DNA of 64,000 bases, taken from Methanobacterium_B sp963829125. Lineage in GTDB: Archaea > Methanobacteriota > Methanobacteria > Methanobacteriales > Methanobacteriaceae. This document shows, piece after piece, positions 1 to 7,346 of this stretch; the stretch's first letter is position 1, and each line of letters begins with the position of its first letter. The stretch covers positions 124,001-188,000 of the forward strand of contig CAWHHD010000001.1 of assembly GCA_963829125.1 (NCBI GenBank), written 5' to 3'. The notes below the pieces were generated by a model. It had not been told where the DNA came from and searched no databases. It was given only the letters and a program-made list of their open reading frames with translations. Made by a program: the position numbers and the translations under genes.

Positions 1-1
1 G

Positions 2-406
2 ATACTTGACAGTAATCCAGATCTTGAGAAGATAACCTGTCCCACCAGTATCTACACTAGAATATCTAAGAAATATATGGACGCACTTAAAAAACTGGGA
101 ATTGAAGTGGAAACTGTCCAGAGAAGGGGTAGGCCCAAGAAATACAGTATGAATGAAGCAACTAAGATACAGTCCCTGCTTGATAAAGGTGAAAGTCCAA
201 AGGCAATATCCCAAAAACTCAACCTGCCGATTAAAACAGTTTACTACCTCAAAAATTCCCGTCTTAAGAGAGGAAGAAAGGTTAAATACACTTCAGAAAA
301 GGCGAAGGAAGTCAAAAGATTATATAATAAAGGAATTCCCGCCAAAAAAATATCAAAAAATCTTAACATACCACTAAGAACTGTTTATTTACTTATTAAA
401 CGTTAA
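2..406 (+). CDS. Tandem helix-turn-helix DNA-binding protein (5' end outside window)
   Basis: The frame is open from base 2 through the ATG at 77, and the upstream residues look like real protein, so the gene is probably cut by the window edge and ATG 77 is internal. Two similar units of about 45 residues follow each other. Each starts with a basic stretch (RRGRPKKY, KRGRKVKY) and continues into a resolvase/Hin-like helix-turn-helix (KAISQKLNLPIKTVYYLK; AKKISKNLNIPLRTVYLLIK). The RGRP segment resembles an AT-hook. It probably binds AT-rich DNA as a regulator or chromatin protein. The target is unknown. The gene converges with the TPR gene across about 240 AT-rich bases. Confidence 0.7.
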   Translation: MLDSNPDLEKITCPTSIYTRISKKYMDALKKLGIEVETVQRRGRPKKYSMNEATKIQSLLDKGESPKAISQKLNLPIKTVYYLKNSRLKRGRKVKYTSEKAKEVKRLYNKGIPAKKISKNLNIPLRTVYLLIKR

Positions 407-645
407 TTTAATTTTACTTAGATTGTAAACAATTATTAAATAAACAATCATCAACTTAAAGTTAAATTATATTTAATTAAAAAAAGTTTTAAAATTCTTA
501 TATTCTAAAATTAATGGTTTAAAACAATATATTCAAAGTTATTTTATAATTTCTTTAATTTTATGGTTCTTTAAATATTTTTATATATTTAATTTGGGTT
601 TTATATCAATTGATTTAATATAATCATCAACTTAATAGTTAGTAT

Positions 646-1578
646 TTATTCTTCATATATTGCATTCATGAGTTTCATTGCAATGGTTTCTCCATCAATG
701 TCTTCCAAATCCCTAAACAACTCTATGGACTTCCGGAAGTTAGTAGAGACTTTATCCATATTTCCATTAATATAGTCTGCAGTACCAATCAGGAGTCTAG
801 AAACGGCTTCTCCCATTTTATCATCAATATCCTGAAATTTTTCTAATCCTTCGCTAAAATATTTTAGTGCATCGTTTGTTTCAGATTTCTCGAGGGAAAC
901 ATAGCCCATGATTAAAAGAAGAGTTGATATACCAGTATTATCACCTATTCCACTGGACATTTCATATGCACTTTCAAGGTCTTGCATTGGATCTTCAGAT
1001 TTCGCATAGGATAAATAAGTGTCTGCCCCGTTTAACATATTGATTACTTCTTCAATATTTTCCCTTATTTTCAAGTAATCTGATGATTGTTCCTGTGGAG
1101 TCCGGACTTCAGATGGAACATTACTTGTTATTCCATAATTATATATATTTTGAGCTTCACCAGCGCTTTGTTGAACTTCAAGTTCTTTAATTTTTTCGAG
1201 GAGTTCATTTTTATGATCAGATTCAACATCAGAATAACTTGCATAAGCTTCCCGGTAATTCTTAAGAGCTGAACTATTTTTATTATTATAACGATTGATA
1301 TCTCCCATTAAATCTAAAACAAGAGCCTGTTTGTTCACATCTTGCAATTCCTTGTATATGGCTATGGCTTTTTCTAGGGTTGTCATTGATTTGTTGATAT
1401 CTTCCTCTTCAAAGTAAATCGTAGCAATATTTATTAGTATTTCTGCTTCAGCACCTCTGTATTCATTAAATAATTCTTGGTAATCTTCAATTGTATATTC
1501 GTCAGGATCGATGGGTTTGTCCTCTGATCCACCAGATATCCTATCAAATACACCTGTTATGAGAAGCATCTCTTTCAT
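646..1578 (-). CDS. TPR-repeat protein, last gene of the roadblock/GTPase/KaiC operon
   Basis: A soluble 310-residue protein rich in TPR-like helical pairs: two around residues 45-125 and two or three around 215-305, separated by a polar linker (about 130-175). No signal peptide, membrane segment or enzyme motif is visible. The start is supported by GGAGG six bases before the ATG. It lies 127 bp downstream of a KaiC-like gene on the same strand. TPR proteins are adaptors, so it may scaffold or read out the GTPase/KaiC proteins encoded before it. That role is inferred from position only. Exact repeat number is uncertain. Confidence 0.75.
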   Translation of the reverse strand: MKEMLLITGVFDRISGGSEDKPIDPDEYTIEDYQELFNEYRGAEAEILINIATIYFEEEDINKSMTTLEKAIAIYKELQDVNKQALVLDLMGDINRYNNKNSSALKNYREAYASYSDVESDHKNELLEKIKELEVQQSAGEAQNIYNYGITSNVPSEVRTPQEQSSDYLKIRENIEEVINMLNGADTYLSYAKSEDPMQDLESAYEMSSGIGDNTGISTLLLIMGYVSLEKSETNDALKYFSEGLEKFQDIDDKMGEAVSRLLIGTADYINGNMDKVSTNFRKSIELFRDLEDIDGETIAMKLMNAIYEE

Positions 1579-1705
1579 ATTTTTCCTCCAAAAAATTATT
1601 TATAGGGTTCACACGACCGTATTAATGTATTCAGGGGGTTAAGATTCAAATATATTCCTCTTATAGAATTATATGATATTCTAATTATCAACCCTTTTAT
1701 AGGGA

Positions 1706-2428
1706 TTATTTTCCATTAACGACTATGCCCTCATCTGTAATTATATAAGTTGATTCATAACTTTTAACTTCCTCGAGATCTTCAAAATTGGATTTAACAG
1801 TTATATATTCTCCATCTAATCTTATTGTGTTATCGAATAGTGATTTTAATTCATTTTCAGTTTCTGAATCGGTAACACCTTCAGTGTAGGTTATTAAACC
1901 TGTACCACCAGCTTCCCTGATTCTTCTTAGATAAGCCTTTAAGATTCTTATTACCATCTGCTCTTGATTGAAAGCAAATAATGTATTAAGGGAATCGAGA
2001 ACGGATATGAAATGGTTGGATTTTTTGTAAACAGATCTTGTTCCAATACCAACTTTGACCATCAGATCTGCTGGGTTACCCACCGAAGTTGATTTTATGT
2101 TGTAAGTATCTTCAAATTTTGCTCCTGAAAGCTGGGATATCCCATCTATAATATAAAGGGTCTGGTTTTGAATGTAACTTTGTATTAACCAGTTGAAGCC
2201 CATCATATTGCTTTGAACTTGTTTAAGACCTTGATCAGTGGTTACATAGAGGCAAGGTTCTTGCTTTAAAAGTGCTTGATATGTAAATTGGTTGCAGAAT
2301 ATTGATTTGCCTGTTTTCGGAGGGCCGTATATTAAGGTAGTAGATTTCTCTGGGATTCCTCCATCAGCAAGTTCTGAAACTGTGAGCTGATCAAATCCGG
2401 GAATTCCCGATTCAATAGTTTGGATCAT
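1706..2428 (-). CDS. KaiC-like RecA-fold ATPase (paralogue 2)
   Basis: A single-domain KaiC/RadA-like protein of 240 residues. The N-terminus (SGIPGFDQL) is typical of KaiC-family domains, the Walker A motif GPPKTGKS is at residues 35-42, and a Walker B-like strand ends in VLDS. After the strand where KaiC carries its catalytic glutamate pair this protein has TTDQ, so hydrolysis may be weak. It is clearly paralogous to the preceding gene (2495-3196), with the same P-loop position and the shared CLY(V/I)TTD block, which suggests tandem duplication. A nucleotide-dependent signalling role with the upstream roadblock and GTPase proteins is inferred from context. Confidence 0.8.
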   Translation of the reverse strand: MIQTIESGIPGFDQLTVSELADGGIPEKSTTLIYGPPKTGKSIFCNQFTYQALLKQEPCLYVTTDQGLKQVQSNMMGFNWLIQSYIQNQTLYIIDGISQLSGAKFEDTYNIKSTSVGNPADLMVKVGIGTRSVYKKSNHFISVLDSLNTLFAFNQEQMVIRILKAYLRRIREAGGTGLITYTEGVTDSETENELKSLFDNTIRLDGEYITVKSNFEDLEEVKSYESTYIITDEGIVVNGK

Positions 2429-2494
2429 ATAAATGGAACCTCTTAGTTGGTAAGAATATTAAATGTGATAATCTGTAACTTTTATAAATATTCT

Positions 2495-3196
2495 CTATAA
2501 CTCAATTCCCCTATCAGTTATCTGGTAGGGTGAACTTCTTTTACCTATACCTTTCATAGCTTCAACGACTAATTCTTTCCCATCTAAACGTATGATATTA
2601 TCAACCAGAGATTTAAGCATTGTTTCAACTATCTTATCTGCTGAATCTTCAGTGTATATTATTATTGGAGTGCCTCCTGCTTCATTTACTCTCATAAGAT
2701 ATGCTTTTAAAACACGTATTATCAGCATATTCTCATTGTATGCCAATAAGGTGGTGGCTGAATCTATTACAGATCTGAATCTTGGGTTATTTCTGTAGAT
2801 ATGATGTACTCCTGAACCTACCTTAACCATTATATCGGTGGGGTTGTTAATGTAAGACTGTACAATTGTTTTAGATTGAGGTAATTTTCCCTTTGAGACA
2901 TCGGATATGGTATCAATTATGTATAGGGAGTTGTCCTCGAGGTATCTTTCGATTGGCCATTGGAATTCATTCATGTTTGTTTTAAATTGTTTTAAACCCT
3001 TATCAGTTGTGATATAAAGACATGGCTCTCCATTTAAGAGGCCCTGATATGTGAATTGATTGGCAAATATTGATTTACCTGTTTTTGCAGGGCCGTACAC
3101 TAAAGTGGCAGTATTTTCTGGGATCCCGCCAGTTCCCCCATTTGAACGAGTAAGTTCTTCAAATCCTGGAATTCCTGATTCAATACATGGAATCAT
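2495..3196 (-). CDS. KaiC-like RecA-fold ATPase (paralogue 1)
   Basis: A 233-residue single KaiC-like domain. Walker A is GPAKTGKS at residues 35-42, the Walker B-like strand is SVIDS, and the KaiC catalytic glutamates are replaced by TTDK. The start is two bases after the stop of the KaiC/GTPase fusion, and the GGTGAT ribosome binding site lies inside the last codons of that gene, so the two are translationally coupled. The paralogue follows 66 bp downstream. FlaH/ArlH of the archaellum has the same fold, but no other archaellum gene is present. The most likely role is a sensor or effector ATPase for the linked GTPase. Confidence 0.82.
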   Translation of the reverse strand: MIPCIESGIPGFEELTRSNGGTGGIPENTATLVYGPAKTGKSIFANQFTYQGLLNGEPCLYITTDKGLKQFKTNMNEFQWPIERYLEDNSLYIIDTISDVSKGKLPQSKTIVQSYINNPTDIMVKVGSGVHHIYRNNPRFRSVIDSATTLLAYNENMLIIRVLKAYLMRVNEAGGTPIIIYTEDSADKIVETMLKSLVDNIIRLDGKELVVEAMKGIGKRSSPYQITDRGIEL

Positions 3197-3198
3197 TT

Positions 3199-4374
3199 TT
3201 AATCACCGTATAACATTTTTAACAAAGTATCAAGTGCTATTTCCACACCATTATTTTCACTTACAATTGTTGGAATTATTGGAATATTCTTATCAAGTTT
3301 CATTGCTTTTCTAATCTTTTCAGGAGACAGAGCTCCTGGCATGTCCTGTTTATTAGCAACTATTATCTTTGGAATAGCCTCTGCTTGTGTTTTGTTTATC
3401 ATCTCTTTCGCCCTTCCAAATGTTTGAGGTGCGCTGGAATCTACCACTATAAATGCCCCAACAGCTTCTTTGGCCAGCACATCCAACATCAGATCAAAAC
3501 GTTCCTGACCCGGAGTTCCGAATATATCTGCAACAAAACCATTATGATCTACATGACCGATATCCATAGCTATGGTGGTTGGAAACTTTTCAAGTGCCAT
3601 TCTATCTACGGAGACCGATTCTTCCGATATTGATTCTACAAAACTGGATTTTCCAGCGTTATAAGGTCCTGTTACGAGTATTTTTGGTATATATATCTTA
3701 ACTCCACCGGGCTGTAGAACGAAGAAAAGTACCATACTATTTTTTGGATGAGGCCATGAGGCACTTGTAACCATGAATCCCTGACCAATAATAACCCGCT
3801 CCTCTATACTAGTTAAACTTACAATCCCATCAATCACGCCCTTTATAGCATCGACTAGTTCGGGTTTGTAGTCCCATTTGGTGAATATGTAGACTAAAAT
3901 GGTTTTATTGGCCCTTGCACGTTCATTCCATTTATTAATAATCTTTATGATTTCATCATCATCAAGATAATCAATAAGCGTAGATAGATTATTAATAACT
4001 CCAATTCCATCAGGAACATCATCTATAGCTTTAATAACAACATTTTCTAGCTGGGATAATTCATCTATTGAATATTTACCCATGGGAGGGATTCCTATAA
4101 AATTTGAACTTCCATCTACGAAGAATGCCTTTTCTTCTTCAAGATATTTTTCAAGGTTCCATCCATACCTGCTGAATTCGTATACTATATTATGGGGTTC
4201 TGTGACATTGGTGAAGATAAAACCCTTATATCCATCTTCAACAAACCCATTTAGGATTTGATACCCAAAGGCTTCACATTCAACACCTGGAACCGCACAA
4301 AACATTAAGGATGATCCTGCTGGAATTCCTCCTCCGAGAAACTCATCCAATTTTGGGATATGAGTCTTTTTCAT
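3199..4374 (-). CDS. KaiC-like domain fused to an Arf/MglA/Cvn-type small GTPase
   Basis: Residues 1-225 follow a KaiC-like fold (IPKLDEFLGGGIPAG start), but the P-loop position reads CAVPGVECEA with no GK(S/T), so this half probably does not bind ATP normally. Residues 228-391 form a small GTPase: P-loop GPYNAGKS (236-243), switch I threonines in FPTTIAMD, switch II TPGQERF (about 287-293) and base-recognition NKQD (341-344). The FGTPGQ form of switch II recalls MglA and Streptomyces CvnD GTPases. ATG 4374 is chosen over TTG 4380 because GGAGAG lies eight bases before it. The gene starts two bases after the roadblock stop, matching the usual roadblock-GTPase partnership. Confidence 0.85.
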   Translation of the reverse strand: MKKTHIPKLDEFLGGGIPAGSSLMFCAVPGVECEAFGYQILNGFVEDGYKGFIFTNVTEPHNIVYEFSRYGWNLEKYLEEEKAFFVDGSSNFIGIPPMGKYSIDELSQLENVVIKAIDDVPDGIGVINNLSTLIDYLDDDEIIKIINKWNERARANKTILVYIFTKWDYKPELVDAIKGVIDGIVSLTSIEERVIIGQGFMVTSASWPHPKNSMVLFFVLQPGGVKIYIPKILVTGPYNAGKSSFVESISEESVSVDRMALEKFPTTIAMDIGHVDHNGFVADIFGTPGQERFDLMLDVLAKEAVGAFIVVDSSAPQTFGRAKEMINKTQAEAIPKIIVANKQDMPGALSPEKIRKAMKLDKNIPIIPTIVSENNGVEIALDTLLKMLYGD

Positions 4375-4376
4375 GA

Positions 4377-4754
4377 TCAAATCTCTCCAAGAATCTCTTC
4401 AACTTGGGATGCTCTTGTTTCCATCTCGTAGAAGATAAGTCCAATCTGAGCATCAGGCTCAGTTAAAACAGTTAATATTGCTTTTATACCTGCAGGAAGA
4501 AGTACTATTGTTCCTTTTCCTGTTTTAACAGAAATCTGTGAAACAGTTCCAGTATTCATCTGCCCTGATGCTGCTTCTGCGGCACCCATTATAGTGGAGC
4601 ATAATGCTGAAAAAATCCTGGCATCCACATCAGGTGGAGTCCTTGAATTTATTAAAAGGCCTTCTTTAGAAACAATACCACAAGCCTTTATTTGCCCTAC
4701 TAAAAGTAGACCTGAAAGCACATCGTCTAATTTTTCCTTTTTGGTTTTGGTCAT
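4377..4754 (-). CDS. Roadblock/LC7-domain protein (MglB/CvnB-like)
   Basis: A 125-residue protein covering one roadblock/LC7 domain: an N-terminal helix, the strand pair around IKACGIVSKEGLLI, a central helix (SALCSTIMGAAEAASGQM), the KTGKGTIVLLPAG strands and a C-terminal helix. Roadblock proteins dimerise and bind Ras-like GTPases as activators or regulators, as MglB does for MglA. The GTPase fusion follows directly. The start has GGGAG six bases upstream and a double TATA box further upstream, so this is the first gene of a five-gene minus-strand operon. Family assignment is strong; cellular role is inferred. Confidence 0.85.
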   Translation of the reverse strand: MTKTKKEKLDDVLSGLLLVGQIKACGIVSKEGLLINSRTPPDVDARIFSALCSTIMGAAEAASGQMNTGTVSQISVKTGKGTIVLLPAGIKAILTVLTEPDAQIGLIFYEMETRASQVEEILGEI

Positions 4755-4782
4755 TTATACTCCCACAAATCTGACTTAGTTT

Positions 4783-4800
4783 ATTTATAAATATTTATAA
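4783..4800 (-). promoter_or_regulatory. Promoter of the roadblock/GTPase/KaiC operon
   Basis: Two overlapping archaeal TATA boxes on the minus strand, each reading TTATAAAT, cover 4793-4800 and 4783-4790. They lie 30-45 bp before the roadblock ATG at 4754. A start site about 25 bp downstream of the first box would leave a short leader carrying the GGGAG ribosome binding site. No BRE was assigned with confidence. Confidence 0.5.
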
Positions 4801-4802
4801 GT

Positions 4803-5026
4803 GTAATTATATTATCTTGGTATTTTTATTATATTTAGAAATATCGTTTTAAGTCCTAAAATTTAATAGAAATACTATTATTTGCCATATTTCCTCGAAC
4901 TATTACAATTGAACTTATGTGATATTATGAAATTTCATATTCGAAAAATATATGGTGGATCATTCCATAATCTCAGACTTATACAATTAATAGTTTTATA
5001 TATATAGAATAATTAAATGTTATTGT
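4803..5026. other. AT-rich intergenic stretch, no gene seen
   Basis: Together with the true leader of the next small gene this makes about 300 bases without a convincing coding frame. It is AT-rich with scattered stops. The only assignable signal is the promoter at its left edge. Confidence 0.4.
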
Positions 5027-5314
5027 TTGCAAAAAACCTTACTAATCATAATTAACTCATATAATCCATTCAAAATTAAGAATCTCTTTGATAATAAATG
5101 TGTGGAGGAGTTGATTTTCATCAGACTAAATTTATTATATGCTATATTTTCTTGTTTATTAATTGGTATATTGGGTGGTCTTGTATTTTTTGTTTGGGAT
5201 TTGATTAATAACTCGTTTTCTGTTTCACATGCTACAAATGCAGCAATAAATGCAGGCATAATATTTGGGATATTAGGTTTCATTTTAGGATTAATTGTAG
5301 GTAATTTGAAATGA
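5027..5314 (+). CDS. Small two-helix membrane protein, unknown
   Basis: The plus-strand frame encodes two clear hydrophobic segments (LLYAIFSCLLIGILGGLVFF and AAINAGIIFGILGFILGLIV) separated by a short polar loop, as in small holin-like or glycine-zipper membrane proteins. The start is uncertain. The longest form starts at TTG 5027, but that N-terminus is polar, and a GTGGAGGAG stretch at 5102-5110 in front of TTG 5111 points to a later start. The overlapping minus-strand frame lacks such organisation. No family is recognised. Confidence 0.5.
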   Translation: MQKTLLIIINSYNPFKIKNLFDNKCVEELIFIRLNLLYAIFSCLLIGILGGLVFFVWDLINNSFSVSHATNAAINAGIIFGILGFILGLIVGNLK

Positions 5315-5328
5315 GTATCTATTAATTA

Positions 5329-5823
5329 TTAAACCCATTCCACTTCTGCTGTTGTTATGTAGTATCTATCTGAAAATGCCGGGTTGTAATATATGTTGGT
5401 TAAGTTTTCTGTTTTAAAGGAATCACAAATACTCTTACGTACGTAGTAATTTATTCTATCCCCTACACAATTTCTATCATCATAATATTTCAAAGAATGA
5501 GCTGAAGCATATATCTTAACTTTTAATTTATTTCTTCTGTATTTTTGATCGTAGCCGCCCTTTTCATATTCTGATCCTATATAAATTACCTTAGATCCTG
5601 TTTTAAGTCTTGGATGAATTTCTACATAATTTTCGAAAGTTTCACGTGGATAAATAGCCATACTATCCATCTCAGTTCCTAATATTGCGCCGCTATGGGC
5701 AGCAGCCATTATGCTGTTTAATTCATTAATATCATAAACAATGGGAAATATTGAGAATGCAAGTAAAATACAGAATCCAAATAGTAGGATGTATTCTATT
5801 GAATACTGGCCATGAATATCCAT
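5329..5823 (-). CDS. Class III signal-peptide (type IV pilin-like) protein
   Basis: The N-terminus MDIHGQYSIEYILLFG fits the class III signal peptide (QxSxE followed by a hydrophobic helix) that EppA-type prepilin peptidase cleaves before the glutamine in methanogens. The hydrophobic helix covers residues 6-29. The remaining 135 residues are polar, Tyr- and Lys-rich, with two Cys in the C-terminal part. It is the second gene of a two-gene unit, 43 bp after another pilin-like gene. It is probably a minor pilin or pseudopilin exposed at the cell surface. No prepilin peptidase or assembly ATPase gene is in this window. Confidence 0.75.
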   Translation of the reverse strand: MDIHGQYSIEYILLFGFCILLAFSIFPIVYDINELNSIMAAAHSGAILGTEMDSMAIYPRETFENYVEIHPRLKTGSKVIYIGSEYEKGGYDQKYRRNKLKVKIYASAHSLKYYDDRNCVGDRINYYVRKSICDSFKTENLTNIYYNPAFSDRYYITTAEVEWV

Positions 5824-5866
5824 TTAAATACTCTCGAATTTTAGATAAAAATAAATCTTTTGCCTG

Positions 5867-6301
5867 TCATATTTGTTTGATAATAATTTTCATACGATCA
5901 TGTTCGTCTTTGATATTGGAGATGTTGTAGGTTTTATTTGGTTCCAATAATACATAGGAATCGTATTTTCCATTCGAAATTGTCATGGGTGTTATATGTG
6001 CTGTTCCAATTTTTCCTGAAAAACTAACATAAACACCGGTTGAATTGATTGTTATTTTGTAATGTTTATTTGATACTTTAGCTGGTAATTTGAAAATAAT
6101 AGAACATCCTCTGCCGCCAGAGTATACCATTTCAATATCTTCAGCCAAATTTTCAGCTAAGACTCTTGCTTCAGATATTTCATCAACAGAGTTTACAGTA
6201 TTGATTCTGTCTTCTATTATGGACACCAAACTAGGAATTGTCAATAATATTAACAGTGATGCCATGAGAAAATCGATACTTACCCATCCATTTCTATCCA
6301 T
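5867..6301 (-). CDS. Pilin-like protein with N-terminal hydrophobic helix
   Basis: A 144-residue protein starting MDRNGWVSIDFLMASLLILL, a class III-like leader in which the usual Q after the glycine is W and the glutamate is D. The hydrophobic helix is at residues 8-28, followed by a heptad-rich segment (about 30-60) and a beta-rich domain with two sequons (NST, NKT). AGTGAT lies upstream of the ATG. It is co-transcribed with the downstream pilin-like gene. The W/D variant of the leader may change processing. It is probably a minor pilin or pseudopilin. Confidence 0.68.
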   Translation of the reverse strand: MDRNGWVSIDFLMASLLILLTIPSLVSIIEDRINTVNSVDEISEARVLAENLAEDIEMVYSGGRGCSIIFKLPAKVSNKHYKITINSTGVYVSFSGKIGTAHITPMTISNGKYDSYVLLEPNKTYNISNIKDEHDRMKIIIKQI

Positions 6302-6722
6302 TTAATCACTTTTATTACTATTACTTAAAATTATCATACTATTTATAATGTATTGATATTAGTAATATTATATATTAGACATGTAGATAAATATAAATAT
6401 TAAAACTTTTACATATAAAGTGAAATATAAATAATTAAAATAATAAACGTTAATATGATTCTAAATTCAGCGAATTAGCATTAATAAGGATTAATATCTC
6501 ATAATATGATTTAAAATTAATAATAAAATGAATTGCTGTCTAAATAATTTATAATATAGATAAAAAATTTATATCAATAACATGTATTGAATTCAAATAT
6601 GAATATACCTCTCAATAAAGATTTAATGCTCATAAATTATAAATAAATCTGTACTAATCTGATAATAATATGTTAATAAATAATATTATTATTCTAAAAT
6701 TACATAGAATATTAATGTAAAT
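6302..6722. other. AT-rich divergent intergenic region
   Basis: About 420 bases of very AT-rich sequence separate the divergent pilin unit and the THUMP-like gene. Many TATA-like stretches occur, so promoters for both directions probably lie here but cannot be assigned individually. No ORF, hairpin of note or repeat array was seen. Confidence 0.5.
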
Positions 6723-6729
6723 GGAGGTG
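6723..6729 (+). promoter_or_regulatory. Strong ribosome binding site misplaced relative to the ATG
   Basis: GGAGGTG is a full Shine-Dalgarno match but lies 29 bases before the first ATG (6759) of the following gene. In the same frame an ATC codon at 6735 sits five bases after it, and the frame between is open, giving eight extra residues (INSTEKFD). Either an unusual ATC start is used or the start codon has been altered. Confidence 0.45.
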
Positions 6730-6758
6730 TAAGGATCAATTCAACTGAAAAATTTGAC

Positions 6759-7277
6759 ATGGTTGTAATATTTGAAGATGACGATGAAGAATTAAATGAA
6801 GAATTAATTAGAATTGAAGAGATTGAACATGCTCTAGAGAATATTAACATAAAATTCTATATGAAAGAATCGGTATGTTCAAATGTGGTGTTGGTTGAAT
6901 TTGGAAAAAATTATTTGGATGCTGCTAAGAAACTGATGAAAACTACTTCAAAAAAGATATCAAGGGCAATACCTATCAACTTAGTAGTAAAAACAGATTT
7001 AGATATTATAATAAAAAATATTAGAGATTTAGCCCTTGAAAAAACTGATTCGGGAGACTCCCTCTGTGTAAACTGTGAAGTCATGAACAAGAATAATTTG
7101 GATGCATTTGATATAAAAAATGCAGTTAAAGATGATTTGATAGAATCAAGGTTAGTATTTGACGATAAATATCCTAAATGGAATATTTATGTTATAATAA
7201 TCGGTGAAAATACGGGAATAAGCGTATTAAAATCACACGATTTAACTTCTTGTTGTATAACTAATAAATCAATTTAA
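6759..7277 (+). CDS. THUMP-domain-like RNA-binding protein
   Basis: A 172-residue soluble protein. Residues 70-160 resemble a THUMP domain: a hydrophobic helix (LDIIIKNIRDLALEK), a strand with CVNCEV at the place where ThiI and Tan1 proteins have (K)CRR-type strands, a helix, then WNIYVIIIGENTGISVLK, matching the typical closing strands. THUMP domains bind tRNA in modification enzymes. No catalytic domain is attached, so it resembles stand-alone Tan1-like proteins. The N-terminal 60 residues are acidic. The true start may be upstream (see the 6723-6729 entry). Function beyond RNA binding is not established. Confidence 0.55.
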   Translation: MVVIFEDDDEELNEELIRIEEIEHALENINIKFYMKESVCSNVVLVEFGKNYLDAAKKLMKTTSKKISRAIPINLVVKTDLDIIIKNIRDLALEKTDSGDSLCVNCEVMNKNNLDAFDIKNAVKDDLIESRLVFDDKYPKWNIYVIIIGENTGISVLKSHDLTSCCITNKSI

Positions 7278-7308
7278 ATCTTATTTTTTTAATAATAAAA
7301 AAAAAAAT

Positions 7309-7327
7309 GATCTTAGATTTTAAGATC
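7309..7327 (-). terminator. Hairpin terminator after the surface-protein gene
   Basis: GATCTTA (7309-7315) pairs with TAAGATC (7321-7327) around a five-base loop. Read on the minus strand the hairpin is followed directly by a run of about eleven T, and it lies 20 bp after the stop of the surface protein gene. It may also serve the convergent THUMP-like gene. Confidence 0.6.
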
Positions 7328-7346
7328 TTAATTATCATTTAATTTA

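Noticed and set aside
1706..3196. FlaH/ArlH archaellum ATPases
   Set aside because: Same fold, but no arlI, arlJ, archaellin or other archaellum gene is present, and the neighbours are roadblock and GTPase genes.
5020..5283. Minus-strand 87-codon frame
   Set aside because: It overlaps the plus-strand frame, which has two well-formed membrane helices; the minus frame has no ribosome binding site or organised sequence.
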